From: Setomelanomma holmii
Lineage: Eukaryota > Ascomycota > Dothideomycetes > Pleosporales > Phaeosphaeriaceae
DNA length: 39,415 bases
Assembly (NCBI GenBank): GCA_010015745.1
Contig: ML978343.1
Location: 1 to 39,415 of the forward strand
Direction of reading: 5' to 3'
The notes under the pieces are model-generated. The model saw only the letters and a list, made by a program, of their open reading frames with translations, was not told where the DNA came from and did no database searches. Shown one piece after another: positions 19,876 to 31,430 of this stretch (its first letter is position 1; each line of letters opens with the position of its first letter). A program made the position numbers and the translations under genes.

Positions 19876-20991
19876 CCGGGCTCATAACTGTAAGCCAAAA
19901 AGCGACATTGATATTCTGGAGACGAATAAACTTGTATATCTAGTTGCTTACATATTCATGCCGCCGTTTGGATTCAGAAAGATTGATACTGTGCAAATTT
20001 TTCTTCTTCCAATTGCAGGCTATGGAGCCATAATCATTGTGTTGTCGGCAGATCGTAGCCAGACGTTGGCAAGCATCCTCAAGCAAATACTTGATGCGTG
20101 CTTCTGGAAGGAGATTCTTACATTGCTTGGTTATTTTGCTGACCGTCTGCCATACACAAGGCAGGAATGAAAGACGAATGAGAAGGACCAGCTGGTGTGG
20201 TTGGCCAAGGTCGTATGAATCTTACTGTGATGCATCGTCTCCAGAAAACTATTGTTGGACGGCATTCGCAGTACTTGATGTGAGTAACATGAGCACTGAG
20301 GGACTGGGGATGGCAATTTTGCAATCAGGACCGGAGATACATCAGACTTCAAATAACGTACAGGTGCTGAAAGATATGCTTCATAAGAGCTGGAAAAACA
20401 ATCTTGCCTTTACGTAACAACATTGTGGACGGTTTAGATGAGGGTCACAGAAATTCAGCTTCTTAGACTAGGCACATTTGATACTATGGATTGCACAGAA
20501 AGCCTCCTGATGTAAATATGCTGCTCTTCGTTTCAAGGACACATCCAGCAGCCGTTGAGTAGCAATGGTCGTGGCTAGAGCATACCTGATAGCAGAATGC
20601 GATGGATCAATCACATCATAATCGTCAGCCTGGCGTATCAGCTCACAAGATACATGTGAACTGCATCTCCCATGTGACTCTTAGTTACTTCCTATTATCA
20701 TCGCTCTCTATCGCTCACTCAATACAACAAGCCTACACTCCTTAGACATGACACCGACACGTTTTGCAGCACCCAGAGTGGTTTGTATAGTCGAGCTTCG
20801 TAGCGCGCTTTTCCACAATATACCAAACGTTCTGATAGCGCAGATATGCCCTCGCAATTCCCACTACAATGTTTGCAATAGATGCAGAGTTCTTATTGAC
20901 GGTTCTGAGAATAGTGTAAACAACTACATATACAAGTTTATTCATCTCCAGAATATCAACGTCGCTTTTCGGCTTACAGTTATGAGCCCGG
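19876..20991. mobile_element. 1.1-kb non-autonomous DNA transposon with long terminal inverted repeats
   Basis: The left end (CCGGGCTCATAACTGTAAGC onward) is repeated inverted at the right end with few mismatches over about 80 bp (19876 to about 19957 versus about 20910 to 20991). Most differences are C/T or G/A. The inside holds only short ORFs (for example 20037-20417) with no recognisable transposase, so the element depends on another copy. It abuts the copia element's gag start by only about 70 bp, and no 5' LTR is visible between them. Superfamily not assigned because the target-site duplication is unclear. Confidence 0.8.
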
Positions 20992-21063
20992 CCTAATCCG
21001 CTCTATCTATCATTGAGTTACCTACCTACCTACTCATCTACTACGATAAACGTCGCCTTCAGC

Positions 21064-22470
21064 ATGTCGAAAAATACTGTTACCTCTGACATCATCCTTC
21101 AAGGCCAGATTAACTGGGAATTCTGGATCTTTGTTGTTAAACGCATTGCTGAAGCAGGAGACGTATGGGAGTATATTGATCCTAACCAGATCCATTATCC
21201 GCTCCAGAAGCATGAGAAGCCTGTTCGACCAGCTCCTACTGTCAATGCTGACGGGACTACGCCTACTCAGCCTACTCAGCAAGCTCTTACGCAGTACAAT
21301 CAGGATCTCAGCAACTATTACAAGGACATCAAAGAATACAGACGCCTGAAAGATAAGTTAGGACAAGTCGAAGCACACATCACTAAGACTATACAGCAGG
21401 ATCTTCTCTACCACATCAAAGACAAGCAATCTGTACACGATCAAATCAAGACGCTGCAAGATCTCTACTCTCTAACAACTGCTGATCAAGAATACCGGGT
21501 ACAAAAAGCCTACGAAGCAGCCAAGTCCTACATGCTCGACAATCAAACATCGAAGACTGGTGCAGTGGGTTTCTCATAGCATACAACCGAGCAAAGCAGC
21601 TTAATTTACCAGAAGTAAATGGCTTCTGAGCGCACAAAGATCTCGTACGAGCTATTAAGCAAGTCGATGCTGCATACGCTGCAAATGCCTCACTCAATAT
21701 ATTCAAAGCTGAAGAGATGTGGCACTTGAATCGCAATGTACCTATACCAAGCCAGTCTCAACTGTCCACTATCCTCGCTGACTTCCTACGCTATCATCGT
21801 ACAACGCACTCAAGGAAGGCAAACATTCATGGAGATGTATTTGGAGCTACGTTAAATGGTCAAGAATCCCCGTACAAGAAGAAAAGATCAAGAGGCAATA
21901 AGAAACCATCAAAGCCCTGCCTCTGTGGAGATGATCACTTCTGGGGTCAGTGTCTATACATCGACATCGCACTCAGAACTTGAGGATGTGTCGAAGACCC
22001 TGAAAAAGCCAAGAAGATTGCTGCATTTGAGGCTGCAGATAATACAGGCATACTTAACAAGATTCGGGAAAAGAACCGACGCTACAAGAAGCAGAGGAGC
22101 CAGGGTGCTGATAAACCTGCCAAATCTGATTCGATAGAAATTGACGCCAGCGATCAGCCTACAGATCGATCCTCACACAAGACGTATGCTGTCTTCTCAT
22201 CTGCATTCAACAACCAGTCATCGCTCTATGATTATCCGCTTCTCCACTCATGGACGCTGGATCCTGCTACTGATATCCACATCTGCAACCACTCTGCTGA
22301 GTTCTATTGGAAAGCTCCAGCAGCTGACGACGACATCGTCCTAGCAGGCGGTTCAGAAACCTCAATTGAAGCGTGGGGAGAAGTCACGATACCCCTGTCA
22401 ACACCAAATAGTATCAAGATAACGACGCTTAAGCGGGTAGCACTTATCCATCATTCTTCACCAGCCTAGT
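21064..22470 (+). pseudogene. Copia gag and protease region
   Basis: The gag frame starts at ATG 21064 (21013 possible) and is open to a TAG at 21577. It then shifts to another frame through AYNRAKQLNLPEVNG-like sequence to 22468 with a TGA at 21981-21983. A Cys/His cluster PCLCGDDHFWGQC (about 21919-21957) is the zinc-knuckle region of this gag type. The protease motif expected near 22256 (usually D-S-G) reads LDPATDIHICNHS, so the catalytic part has lost its usual triad. A second frame change near 22460 leads into the integrase frame. Non-functional. Confidence 0.75.
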
Positions 22471-23680
22471 CTCTCTCACACGTCTCACGTCATCAAATGT
22501 CCACTTCGATTTTGGTCGAGATATACTGTATCGCGTAGGAGCATCTCACGAAGATATCGCAAAGCTTACCCGATTGGGAGGTCACTGGCTAGTCGTACGT
22601 CGCTCTCAGCCTGCAGCACAACAACCACTGCAGCATGCAGCTTTTGCAACCAATCAACGCAGGGCACAATACTCAGCTCTACCGCTCAAGCCTCGATCGC
22701 TCACAAAGCCACAGCTTCATGTCTTGCTAGGACATGCAGGCAGTGATGCCATTGACCAGCTATCAAGCCATGTCAGGGGCATACTGCCACCTACAGGTGC
22801 TGCTCCAGCTACGATCAACTGCGAAGAATGCTTGCAAAACAAGTCACACCAAATCATCTCACGGCGTATTGGACACGAGCTTGGCGCGTCTCGTCCCTTC
22901 GAAACAGTAGCTATCGACCTCATACAGCTCGACGTCACTGCCTATAACGGACATCGATATGTCTTCCACGGATTTGACCTGTACACAAAGCTCAATTTCG
23001 TCTATACAATTGCAAAGCGCGATAAAGCAACGTTACTCAAGGTTCTTACTTGCCTAGACCGATCAATCAAGCGAGAGTTCAACACTACTGTCATATTCTT
23101 AATTGCCGACAATGAGAAAGGCTACGGTCTCACAGACGACTCAGAACGAGCATACTGCTATCAAGAAGGTATAAGACTTCAGATCCGAGCACCGCACACT
23201 AAGGAACAGAATGGTTGTGCTGAGCGCTTAGGCAAGAATTTAATTACCCGAGGTTGATCAATGAGTGTCACTTCAGATCTGCCTCTGCCGCTTGCTCCTG
23301 AGATATACATCGCTGCAGCTTATCTACTCAACCGTACACCTACACGAACAATCGGTTGGAAGACTCCATTTGAAATGGCCTACTCAAAGCAGCCTTCCAT
23401 CGCTCACCTACGAGTGTACGGCTGCTGAGCATACGCACTTCGTCAACAGATACCACACAGCGACAAATTAACTCCACGAGCGCTTATTGGATATCTGGTT
23501 GGGAACGACTCATCGAACATCTACTGAGTATGGCTACCAAATGCGAGAAGCAGAGCACATCAAGGAAAAGTTATTCGAACTCGAGATGTTACGTTCAAGG
23601 AAGACCTCTTCTATCAGCATAATGACGAATCTGATCCAATCATCCAAGGCGAAGAGCTTCAGACAATCATATATACTCTT
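22470..23680 (+). pseudogene. Copia integrase region
   Basis: The pre-integrase zinc region is visible as LHVLLGHAGSDA followed by CEECLQNKSH (HxxxH/CxxC type). The integrase core follows, with an Asp in ETVAIDLIQLD, FIADN-like ADNEKGYG, and KEQNGCAERLGK. Three in-frame TGA codons interrupt it: 23255-23257, one after VYGC near 23426, and one after SSNIY near 23523. Each fits CGA-to-TGA or TGG-to-TGA change. The C-terminal GYLVGNDSSNIY and WLPN block is the copia hallmark also seen at 1-213, but in a different family version. Confidence 0.8.
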
Positions 23681-25756
23681 CAAATGCCTTCTTTGCAAGA
23701 GCCTGAAGACTCATCAGAGGACGAGTATGACGCCGTTCTTGAGCCTATCAAGGATGAACAAGGACCGCAGCCAGAAGCTTGCACAAAACCAACCCATGAC
23801 AGTACTCCTCCTCTACCAACTCCTGCTGCTACAATCTCTCCCCATCCAGACACTCGATCAGACCTCTCAGATCCAGCTTCATCAACCACAATTGGACGTA
23901 GCCCTACACCAGACTTCCAGTCTACTCAAGCATCAAGAAAGCGAAAGCGACCTAATTCACGCGACTCGAACGCTGCTCGAAGCCGTGAGCTAATCGATAG
24001 CAACCTACGGCAGACTCATATTCTTCCGGAAGGATCAACACGAAGTCGAAAGCCCTCTCGCAAGAGCAGCAGCTTCTTTATCAGCAAGTACTGGTCAACA
24101 TTTGTAGCTGCGTCTACTACAGCTCTGAAGACACGATTCCATCACTCGAATCTACCTCCTGAACCTCAATTTTACCAAGACGTAATGAAGCTACCAGCTC
24201 CACATAGACAGGGCTTCATTACAGCTATGCAGCGCAAGATAACGGACGTAAAACGTAAAGGCACCTATAGGAAGATCTTGTAGAAAGATTTCAACGCTCA
24301 AGACAACGAGGTCCTACCACTACTTTGGGTATTCAAGTACAAGCTTGACAGTGAAGGATTCCTCGCCAGATACAAGGCTAGGATCTGTGTACGAGGTGAT
24401 CTTCAAACTACGACTGAGGATACGTACGCTGCTACACTAGCTATCCGTATATTTCGAGCATTGATGGCTATTGCGGCGTACTTCAACATGGAAGTTCGAC
24501 AATACAATGCGGTCAACGCGTTCACAAATGCTCAACTCGCCATATCAGTATACTGCTATCAACCAGAAGGCTTCTCTGATCCTGATTATCTCTAGGAACT
24601 ACGCCGCGCGCTATATAGCTTGAAGGCGTCGCCACTCTTGTAGTAAAAAGAATTCACAAAGACTCTCACAGAGCTTAGACTGCAAGAAGTTAAGGCCGCA
24701 CTGTGCCTGTAGAAAAACGAGAAACTGTTAGTATTCTTCTACGTTGACGATATCGTTGTTCTTGCCAAGCTAGCGCATATAGCTGCTCTTGACGACTTTG
24801 AACATAAGCTACTTTGTAGATACGAGATCCGATCGCTAGGAGAACTTTCCACCTTCTGCGGTATACAGACACACTGTAATAGGTCTACTGGATCAATCTG
24901 GCTATCGCAAGCAGCATATCTAGACAAGCTTAATACGAAATATCTATTGCCAAAGCTGTTCAATCGACCTCTACTCACTCCGCTTCTACTTGAAGAGCTG
25001 CTTCCTTCAGATGAGCTAAAGAATGAAGCCAACTTAAGCAGATACGCACAGCTAGTTGGATCTATCGGCTATGTCGCTACTGCTACGCGACCTGATGTCT
25101 CCAAAGCTCACTCAAAATCAGCAGAGTTTCTCATGAATCTAACTCAACGCCATATCGACGCTGCCTATCAGACGATAGCATATCTACACTATACAAGGGA
25201 TCGAGCGCTCTACTACGACGCTTCGATATCTACTGATACTGCTCATATTATCGATCACGAAGAACGAGACTTCTTTGGTGCCACTGACGCCTCATACGCT
25301 GACCACAAAGCAACACGAAAAAGCTCACAAGGCTATATCTTCTTCCTATTTGGCGGTCTAATTGACTGGAAAGAAAAACTTCAACGATGTGTCACTAAAT
25401 CTACCACTGAAGCTGAACTCATTGCCGCATCTTCAGCAGGCACAGAGCTACTATGGTGGTGGAGACTCTTCAAGGAGATCGAATTCGATCCAGACAATGA
25501 GCAGATACTGTACTGTGATAACCAGCAGACAATTCGTCTAGTTACTACAGCTACGCCACACCTCAAAACCTCACTTCGACACGTCGATATACATCATCAC
25601 TGGCTACGCCAAGAAGCGCAAGAGCACAATATCAATCTCTCATATATACAGACCAAAAGCCAGCCAGCTGACGGTCTAACAAAACTGTTGCCTCGTCAGA
25701 GACACGAAAATTGGGTATCACTTTTACATTTCAACTCATTTCCTTTACAACAATAA
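23681..25756 (+). pseudogene. Copia reverse transcriptase and RNase H region
   Basis: A Ser/Pro-rich linker precedes the RT. RT motifs are ARYKARICVRGD, VNAFTNAQL, LRRALYSLKASPLL and the catalytic YVDDIVVL. The RNase H part has FGATDASYADHKATRKSSQGY, then TKSTTEAELIAAS and YCDNQQTIRL, and ends at 25756 after KSQPADGLTK. In-frame stops occur at 24281-24283, 24593-24595, 24641-24643, 24644-24646 and 24710-24712. Their positions beside conserved Leu residues fit Trp (TGG) or Gln codons changed by single transitions. The RNase H half is intact. Confidence 0.85.
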
Positions 25757-26300
25757 GCTATTACAGTACAGTACTCTTCCTGGTTTCTCCTACATGGTTT
25801 TCATAGGATTAATGAGGCTGTACACCCTCTAACGCTCTGTACTTTCATACTGTTCAGGGATACCACCAATCTTCATACAGAACGCGAAGCAATCAGAACC
25901 TCAGTACTAGCTCTAGGAGACGTCCGACTATTAGGGACGCCTATAGTACAGAGCAGGGTTCACCTACACCGCGACGGCGGACGATCCCCACCTGTCGCTG
26001 CTCTAATCAAGCGGCTACCCACCGCACTCAAACAAGCAGCTCTACCCCTATACAGGGTAGGAGGTGGCCTATGATCACATCAGCTTCTACATACGTTCGA
26101 ACCTGAGGGAGGTGTGTAAGCCCAGGGCACACATGGTCACGTGGATTATCCACCAACCAATCAGCCCACTACTTCATGTATATAAACGGACACCTTAGTC
26201 TGACCCAGAACAACACAACTTACATCATATTACCATACCTGCTCTCAACTACTTACATTAAGAGTAAAGAAGAAGATAGGTAGGAAGAGAAAGAAATAAG
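25757..26300 (+). other. Copia 3' untranslated region and putative 3' LTR
   Basis: No gene. It includes the purine-rich tract near 26101-26111 and a promoter-like CCAAT/TATATAAAC pair (about 26158-26186), as expected in an LTR that starts with TG near 26112. The missing 5' LTR prevents a check by comparing the two. Confidence 0.45.
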
Positions 26301-26415
26301 GCTATAGTAATAGTAGAGTGTTAGGGTTTTAGTAATAGTAGAGGGTTAGAGTTTTAGTATTAGTAGAAGGTTAGGGTTTATAAGTAAAAAGAGGGTTCAG
26401 GTTTTAGTAGTTAGC
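26301..26415 (+). repeat. Degenerate telomere-like 25-bp tandem repeat
   Basis: About four and a half units of 25 bp, each built on TTAGGGTTTTAGTAATAGTAG with changes (TTAGAG, TTCAGG). The units sit at about 26318, 26343, 26368 and 26393. TTAGGG is the fungal telomere unit, so this may be an interstitial or subtelomeric remnant, and it lies directly before a telomere-linked helicase gene. Confidence 0.7.
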
Positions 26416-26549
26416 ATGCCTTATAAATCTGTAAGGGGTTAGCCCTGAGGGCCCTTCCCCTCGCTTATTGCAATTTCGTGGCTTGCTAACTGACAGGGGT
26501 TGTGCACAACAAACACCTGCGGTAATACCCCCTTGGCTATTTTTCTTGC

Positions 26550-29500
26550 CCGAAGAGGCCTATGCGCTCGCTGCTGAAGTACAGAAGTAGTACTAGCAGC
26601 AGTGGCAGTAGCAGTAGCAGTAGCAGTAGTAGCAGAGTAATGAGGAGCAAGAGTTAGAACAGCAGAGCGACAAGAAGGCGCAGAGCTTCTTCAGCAAGCA
26701 GCGCTACGTCCGCTACTTTGCTGTGCAGGGGAAGCGCAAGAGCAGCAGCAGCAGCAGGGCGACGAGCATGAGCGACAGCAGCAGGGCGACGAGCAGCAGA
26801 GCAACAAGCAGCGAGAGTTGGAATGGCAGAGCGACTACAAGCAGAGGCTCACTCGCCTCTCCTTCAGCTAGGAGGCTCTCAGGCGCGAGAATAGCGAGGC
26901 ATTTGATTGCATAACTGAGGAGACTTCAGCTAAGGACCGTACAGGCTGGTTTACGGGGACGCGATGGGACGAGCACCTGCAGGCCTACTCAGACTGGAAG
27001 CTGCTTGCTTATGCTATTCGGTCACACAGAGACAACGAGCCTGAGCTGCAACAGGTCGCAGCAGTGGTAGAGCAGCTAGTAGAGCAGGCCGTGCAGGGCC
27101 TCAGCACGCTTTCGATAGACACGCTGCGATGGCTACGTAGTGCCAGGCCAAAGAGCCTGACGTCCGGCCGTTGAGAAGAATGCAGAACAAAGAGAGCCAG
27201 CAGCGGGCGGCCAGGCTATGGGCACGACTACTCTGCTACTGCATACGCCTTGTCGCCGCTGAAAAGCAGCAGCAGGAGCAGAAGAAGTCGTCGCTGTGGG
27301 CGCTGGTGGGCATCGCTCGCCTCTTCCCTGGCACGGCAGGCAGAAGCAGGCAGCGAGGAGGCTCTGGAGGATCGTCTTGCACAAAGGAGGAGAGAGCGCC
27401 GATACAGCGCCAGAGGTGCACAAGTACGTGCTGCAGCTGTCCTAGGAGCTCATCTGCCAGGACGTCTGTTACCAGCCGTTTAAGAGCGGCCTTGTCCACT
27501 TCCTCGCAGCGCTAGGCGTTAACCCAGACACGCTGCGGCTGCGTACAGCGCCAGACTACTCCTCTTTGCTTGGCTCGCTGGTGTACTGCGTGCGAGTGCT
27601 TGCGGCTGAGGCTTTCCCCCCCTCTGAGCAGCGCAACAGCAGGGGGCAGCATAGACGCGCGCGATGCTGCAGCAGCGATCTCGCCACCTTGTTGACGGCT
27701 CGCACAGCCCAATGAGCGTGATGCTGAGCCTGCTGGCATATGCTAAGTTTGTGTCGCTGCGTACGCCAGGCAGCATAGCAGGCAGCATGTGGTGGTCGGT
27801 AGACCAGCAGACCTTCTTCATCAAGGGCCGTCCAATCGAGCTCGCGCGCTTCCGTACAATGGCGCAGGGCGTTGTTGCAGAGGCTGCGCAGGTGCTCTGG
27901 ATGCAGAAGGAGGAGAAGAATGACAGACTCACTGTAGAGCTCGCGGCGATCCAGGACGACGTCACCATTGTCCAGCGAGGTGTCTCTTTGCTCTCGCCTG
28001 CGCGCCTGCAGGAGGCTGAGAGATGGATGCTCAAGCGACTGGCTAGCGTACCAGCAGCGCGACGCTTGTACAAGCAGCGAGGCGGCGACGTCCAGAGAGA
28101 CGGAGAAGACAAGGGAGAGAGCAGAGAGAGCAGAGAGAGCGACAGCAGCAGGCCAGTACAGTGGAGGCCTCAAGAGGTGCGTCGTCACCTGCGGCATATT
28201 AAACGCTTCCTTGAGCTTCTCAGCCTTGCTGTGCATATATCAGGTGGCCAGCCAGCTCGCAGGCCTGAGCTGCTCTCCGCACGGTGGCGGAACGGAGTGC
28301 TGCAGGACCGCAACCTGTACGTGATGGATGGTCAGGTAGTGGTTGTCACCTGCTACAACAAGACGCAATCTGAGTAGGACAAGCCTAAGGTAGTTATACG
28401 CTTCCTGCCTGAGGCGGTAGGGCAGCTTGTCGCCGCCTACCTGCTCTATGTGCGGCCTCTACAAGCGATGCTGCAGAGTGTGCTGGGCAAGCCTTTGTCT
28501 GCCTCTATGACTGACTACCTCTGGGCAGACGAGCGAGGACCATGGGAGACGCAACAGCTAACGTGTACGATGACGCTTGAGTCAGCCAAGTGGCTAGGGA
28601 GGCGACTCACAGTGCAGGAGTACCGTCACACAGCTGTAGGCATTGGGCAAGAGGTAGTAGGAGAGCGCTTTGCTGTCGGCTACCGTACAGAGATGGCCAG
28701 CGGCAGCAGTGCAGCAGATGAGGGCAAAGGAAGCAGTGACGAGGATAGAGAGGACGTAATTGAGCTGCAGAATAGGCGTAAGACTGTCATGGGTGTTATG
28801 GAATATGCTGTCTGCGCAGACCTAGTGCAAGGCCTCAGCACACGCTCTATTGACGTCTTCCGTACACTCAGCAACAGCTGGCACGCCTTCTGTAACCACG
28901 TGGCTGAAGTCACATGTTATCCTATTGTAGTAGGCACTGCCCTGTGGGTAAATGCACTTACCTCTGAGCCAAGAGCTCCTGGAACACGACAATCACAACA
29001 CGACAACAGATAGCAATACAATCGTTGATCACAGCCTCCGACCGACACTGCTCACGCAGTTACACCTTACTTGGCTTTGCCCAGGGAGAGAGAAAGGCGG
29101 GGCCGCTGCTGAACCCAAAGCGGAAGCAGAGCAGCAGCCAAGTAGCGCAGAGTCAGCAGCACAATGGCGCTGAGGAGAACAGGCCTACTCTAAAGAGACC
29201 GCGGGTTGCACAAGACGGCCAGGCAGCGCAGGCAGCGCTGGCATCGCCTACGTACAAAGGTCAGAGAAGAGGCCAAGGCGGCGTAGACAAAGAGGCAGAA
29301 GAGAAGGCGAGAGGGATAGAGGACGCTGTACGGCAGGTGCTCAGTATTCCACCAGGCTCTCTCGTCACGTACAAGTCCCCTGAGCAGAAGGCTGCGCTCT
29401 ACGCAGTAGTGCAAGGCATCAGTCCACTTATCGTCATCCTGCCTACAGGCGGCGGTAAGACGCTGCTCCCCGTAGCTGCAGCTGTACTCGACGATGCGGC

Positions 29501-30337
29501 TCAGCAGAAGAGCAGTAGGCCTAGCGTTACGATCCTTGTTGTGCTGTTCCGTGCGCTTATTGAGGATATGCTTGCACGGCTGTGCAGTGCTGGCGTCAAG
29601 GCAGTAGAATGGCCGGCAGGCGCAGAGGGCAACTATCAGAACCGCCGCACGCCAGCCTTGATTGTGCTCGTCAGCGCGGATTACGTAGGGAAGCAGAGCA
29701 GTCAGTTCCTCTGGTACGCAGCTCTGCCAGCTAGGCAGGGAGTGCTCTGCCGCGTGGTTATCGACAAGTGCCATGTAGCCATCACGGCCGACTCGAGGCA
29801 GACAGCAACGCTGCCGCCCTCGCAGGAAGGTCAGCTCTGCGAGACTATGCTTATGTCTGGGGCGACTGTGCTGCGGGCTGAGACAACACAGCGCCTGGGT
29901 GTCCACTACGCAGTCGTCCGCTGCCGACAGCAGGCGGAGCTTCGAGCTATAGCCGTCCGCTTAGCCCGTATGCTGATAGACAAGGCAAGGTGTCTTCCCT
30001 GTGTGGCGCTACCAGCGCTACAGGAGATAGAGAGCGCCGCTAAAGGTATTATCTACTGCCGCAGCAAGGCGCTCTGCGAAGAGCTTGCGGAAGCGCTGGC
30101 CTGATCTGTCTACTATGCTAATATGGATGGTAGCCGTGCAGAAGTGCTAGAGACATGGCAGCAGACAGGCGGCCTAATTGTTAGTACATCAGCGCTTGGC
30201 GTAGGCGTTGATATCCCGCACATACTCTTCACGCTGTATGTAGAGAGACTGTGGGGTATAGTTGACTTTGTGCAGGAGAGCGGGCGGATGCGAGCAGAAC
30301 GAAGATCGATGATTGTGCTCAAGCAGCAGCGGCAGTG

Positions 30338-30374
<37 letters not shown>

Positions 30375-31010
30375 CAGGAGTCAGAGCAGGCGATGGATGA
30401 CAGCGAGGCTATGGAGGCCTTCATACGCACTGCAGGCTGCCGGCGAAGGGTTATGAGCCAGTATATGGATGGCAAGCAGCTGTCCTGCGCGGAGCTTCAG
30501 GCAAAAGAGGCAGCAGTAGAAGTGGCTGCCTGCAACAACTGCGAGGAGCAGCAGAGCAGCGGGCGCAGAGCGTGGCAGGACGAGCAGGCCGTACAGGCCG
30601 TACAGGAGCAGGTAGTACGTGCAAAGCTGGATGAGCTGGCTCAATCTACCTGCCCGTACTGCTGGGCTATCGTGCACGAGGTGTTTGAGGGCAGAGCAGG
30701 CGAGGCAGGCGAGGCAGGCGAGCAAGGCAGGCAAGAGCAGGAGGCAGCGAGGCATAGCTTCTGGCAGTGCCCGCGAGTACAGCAGAGGGCAGCAGAGAGA
30801 TAAGGTACCCCAGAGAGGTGCGTACATGCAGAAAGTGTGGCATGATGGACTATCTCTAAGATACATGCGCAATTCCATGCAGCCCTCACTAGATTTGTCG
30901 GCCTATCAGCGCTATTGGCGTCACAAACAGCTTCTGAACGTAGTGGAGACACAGGCGCGCAGATATGCGTCAAGTCGCGTCATAGAATCTTCAATGATCC
31001 TCGATTGATG
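26550..31010 (+). pseudogene. Telomere-linked RecQ-type helicase (TLH) relic
   Basis: A long degraded gene. The N-terminal part (LPEEAYALAAEVQ, a Gln-rich tract, GWFTGTRWDEHLQAY, LSTLSIDTLRWLRSA) is followed by a middle domain (27480-29010: FKSGLVHFLAALGVNPDTL, SMWWSVDQQTFF, ITGGQ-like HISGGQPARRPELLSARW). The RecQ-like core follows from 29340: YKSPEQKAAL, Walker A LPTGGGKT at about 29439, VVIDKCH at 29754-29774, TLPPSQEGQLCE, IIYCRSKALCEEL, LIVSTSALGVGVDIPH and QESGRMRAE. A Cys-containing tail ends near 31010. Breaks include TAG 27437-27439, a frame change near the C-run at 27615, TAG 28375-28377, a deletion after motif II, and TGA at 30102. Motif II Glu is changed to Lys. Such genes sit beside telomeres in fungi such as Magnaporthe and Ustilago. 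Confidence 0.8.
30339..30374 (+). repeat. Hexanucleotide (GAGCAG) x6 microsatellite in the helicase relic
   Basis: Six exact units encode Glu-Gln repeats inside the helicase C-terminal part. A similar GGCGAG/GGCAGGCGAG tract lies at about 30696-30730. Confidence 0.85.
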
Positions 31011-31070
31011 ATAACGTTTTACCGCTACTTCCTATCATCAAGCTACCACTCTTGACGCAGTAGCTTAGCG

Positions 31071-31430
31071 ATGGACTTATTCACATTCTATCCCCGGTAT
31101 CAGGTGCTGGCGTGCAAACCATGCCGTTACGCTATCGCTCCCTCCTGCTTAGCCAGATATATCCGGACGAAGCACCCTGATGATGCCTGTTGCGATGCCG
31201 GCCTAGCCTACGCTCGGCTCAGGAACCTATTCAGCATATTGGTGGCAAGAAGGCTGCAGAAGAGGATGCAGCTCGCGCGACGCCTGGGAGAGGTAGACAA
31301 CAGCAGCTTTGTGAAAGCCTGCTTCGCTATGGTCAAATACAGGACGCATGTCTACTCATATATGACAGTGAAGGAGAGGGGATACGGGACGTATCATAGG
31401 ACTAGAGTCTGGTTTCTTAGGACGCTGTAG
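31071..31430 (+). pseudogene. Truncated start of a second telomere-linked gene (OrsD/DUF3505-type zinc-finger N-terminus)
   Basis: ATG 31071 opens MDLFTFYPRYQVLACKPC, then IAPSCLARYIRTKHPDDACC. The CxxC and later H in a KPCRYAI...TKH layout match the zinc-finger-like start of fungal OrsD-type (DUF3505) proteins, which also forms the N-terminus of some telomere-linked helicases. The frame ends at 31430 and the helicase part does not follow. It lies just after the end of the first helicase relic on the same strand, so it looks like the head of a tandem second copy. Confidence 0.6.

Larger units (their letters stand above)
21064..26270 (+). mobile_element. Ty1/copia retrotransposon, 5'-truncated and heavily mutated
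   Basis: Domains in copia order on the plus strand: gag, zinc knuckle, degenerate protease, pre-integrase zinc region, integrase, reverse transcriptase, RNase H. Integrase through RNase H lies in one frame (from about 22470 to 25756), broken only by stop codons. No 5' LTR is seen, because sequence immediately upstream is the foldback element. A purine-rich tract (CCTGAGGGAGG near 26101-26111) followed by TGTGTAAGCC and a TATATAAAC box (about 26179) suggests the 3' LTR begins near 26112; its right end is not clear. Confidence 0.85.

Noticed and set aside
26095..26106. Possible tRNA B-box-like GTTCGAACC
   Set aside because: No cloverleaf or A-box at the right distance; it lies by the copia purine tract. 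Similar hits at 13869 and 17671 also fail.
27519..28236. Two long minus-strand ORFs (197 and 226 codons)
   Set aside because: They mirror the GC-rich, repeat-biased plus-strand helicase coding sequence and overlap each other; no recognisable domain.
29190..29906. 238-codon minus-strand ORF
   Set aside because: Antisense to the RecQ core, which carries Walker A and other motifs on the plus strand; no motif of its own.
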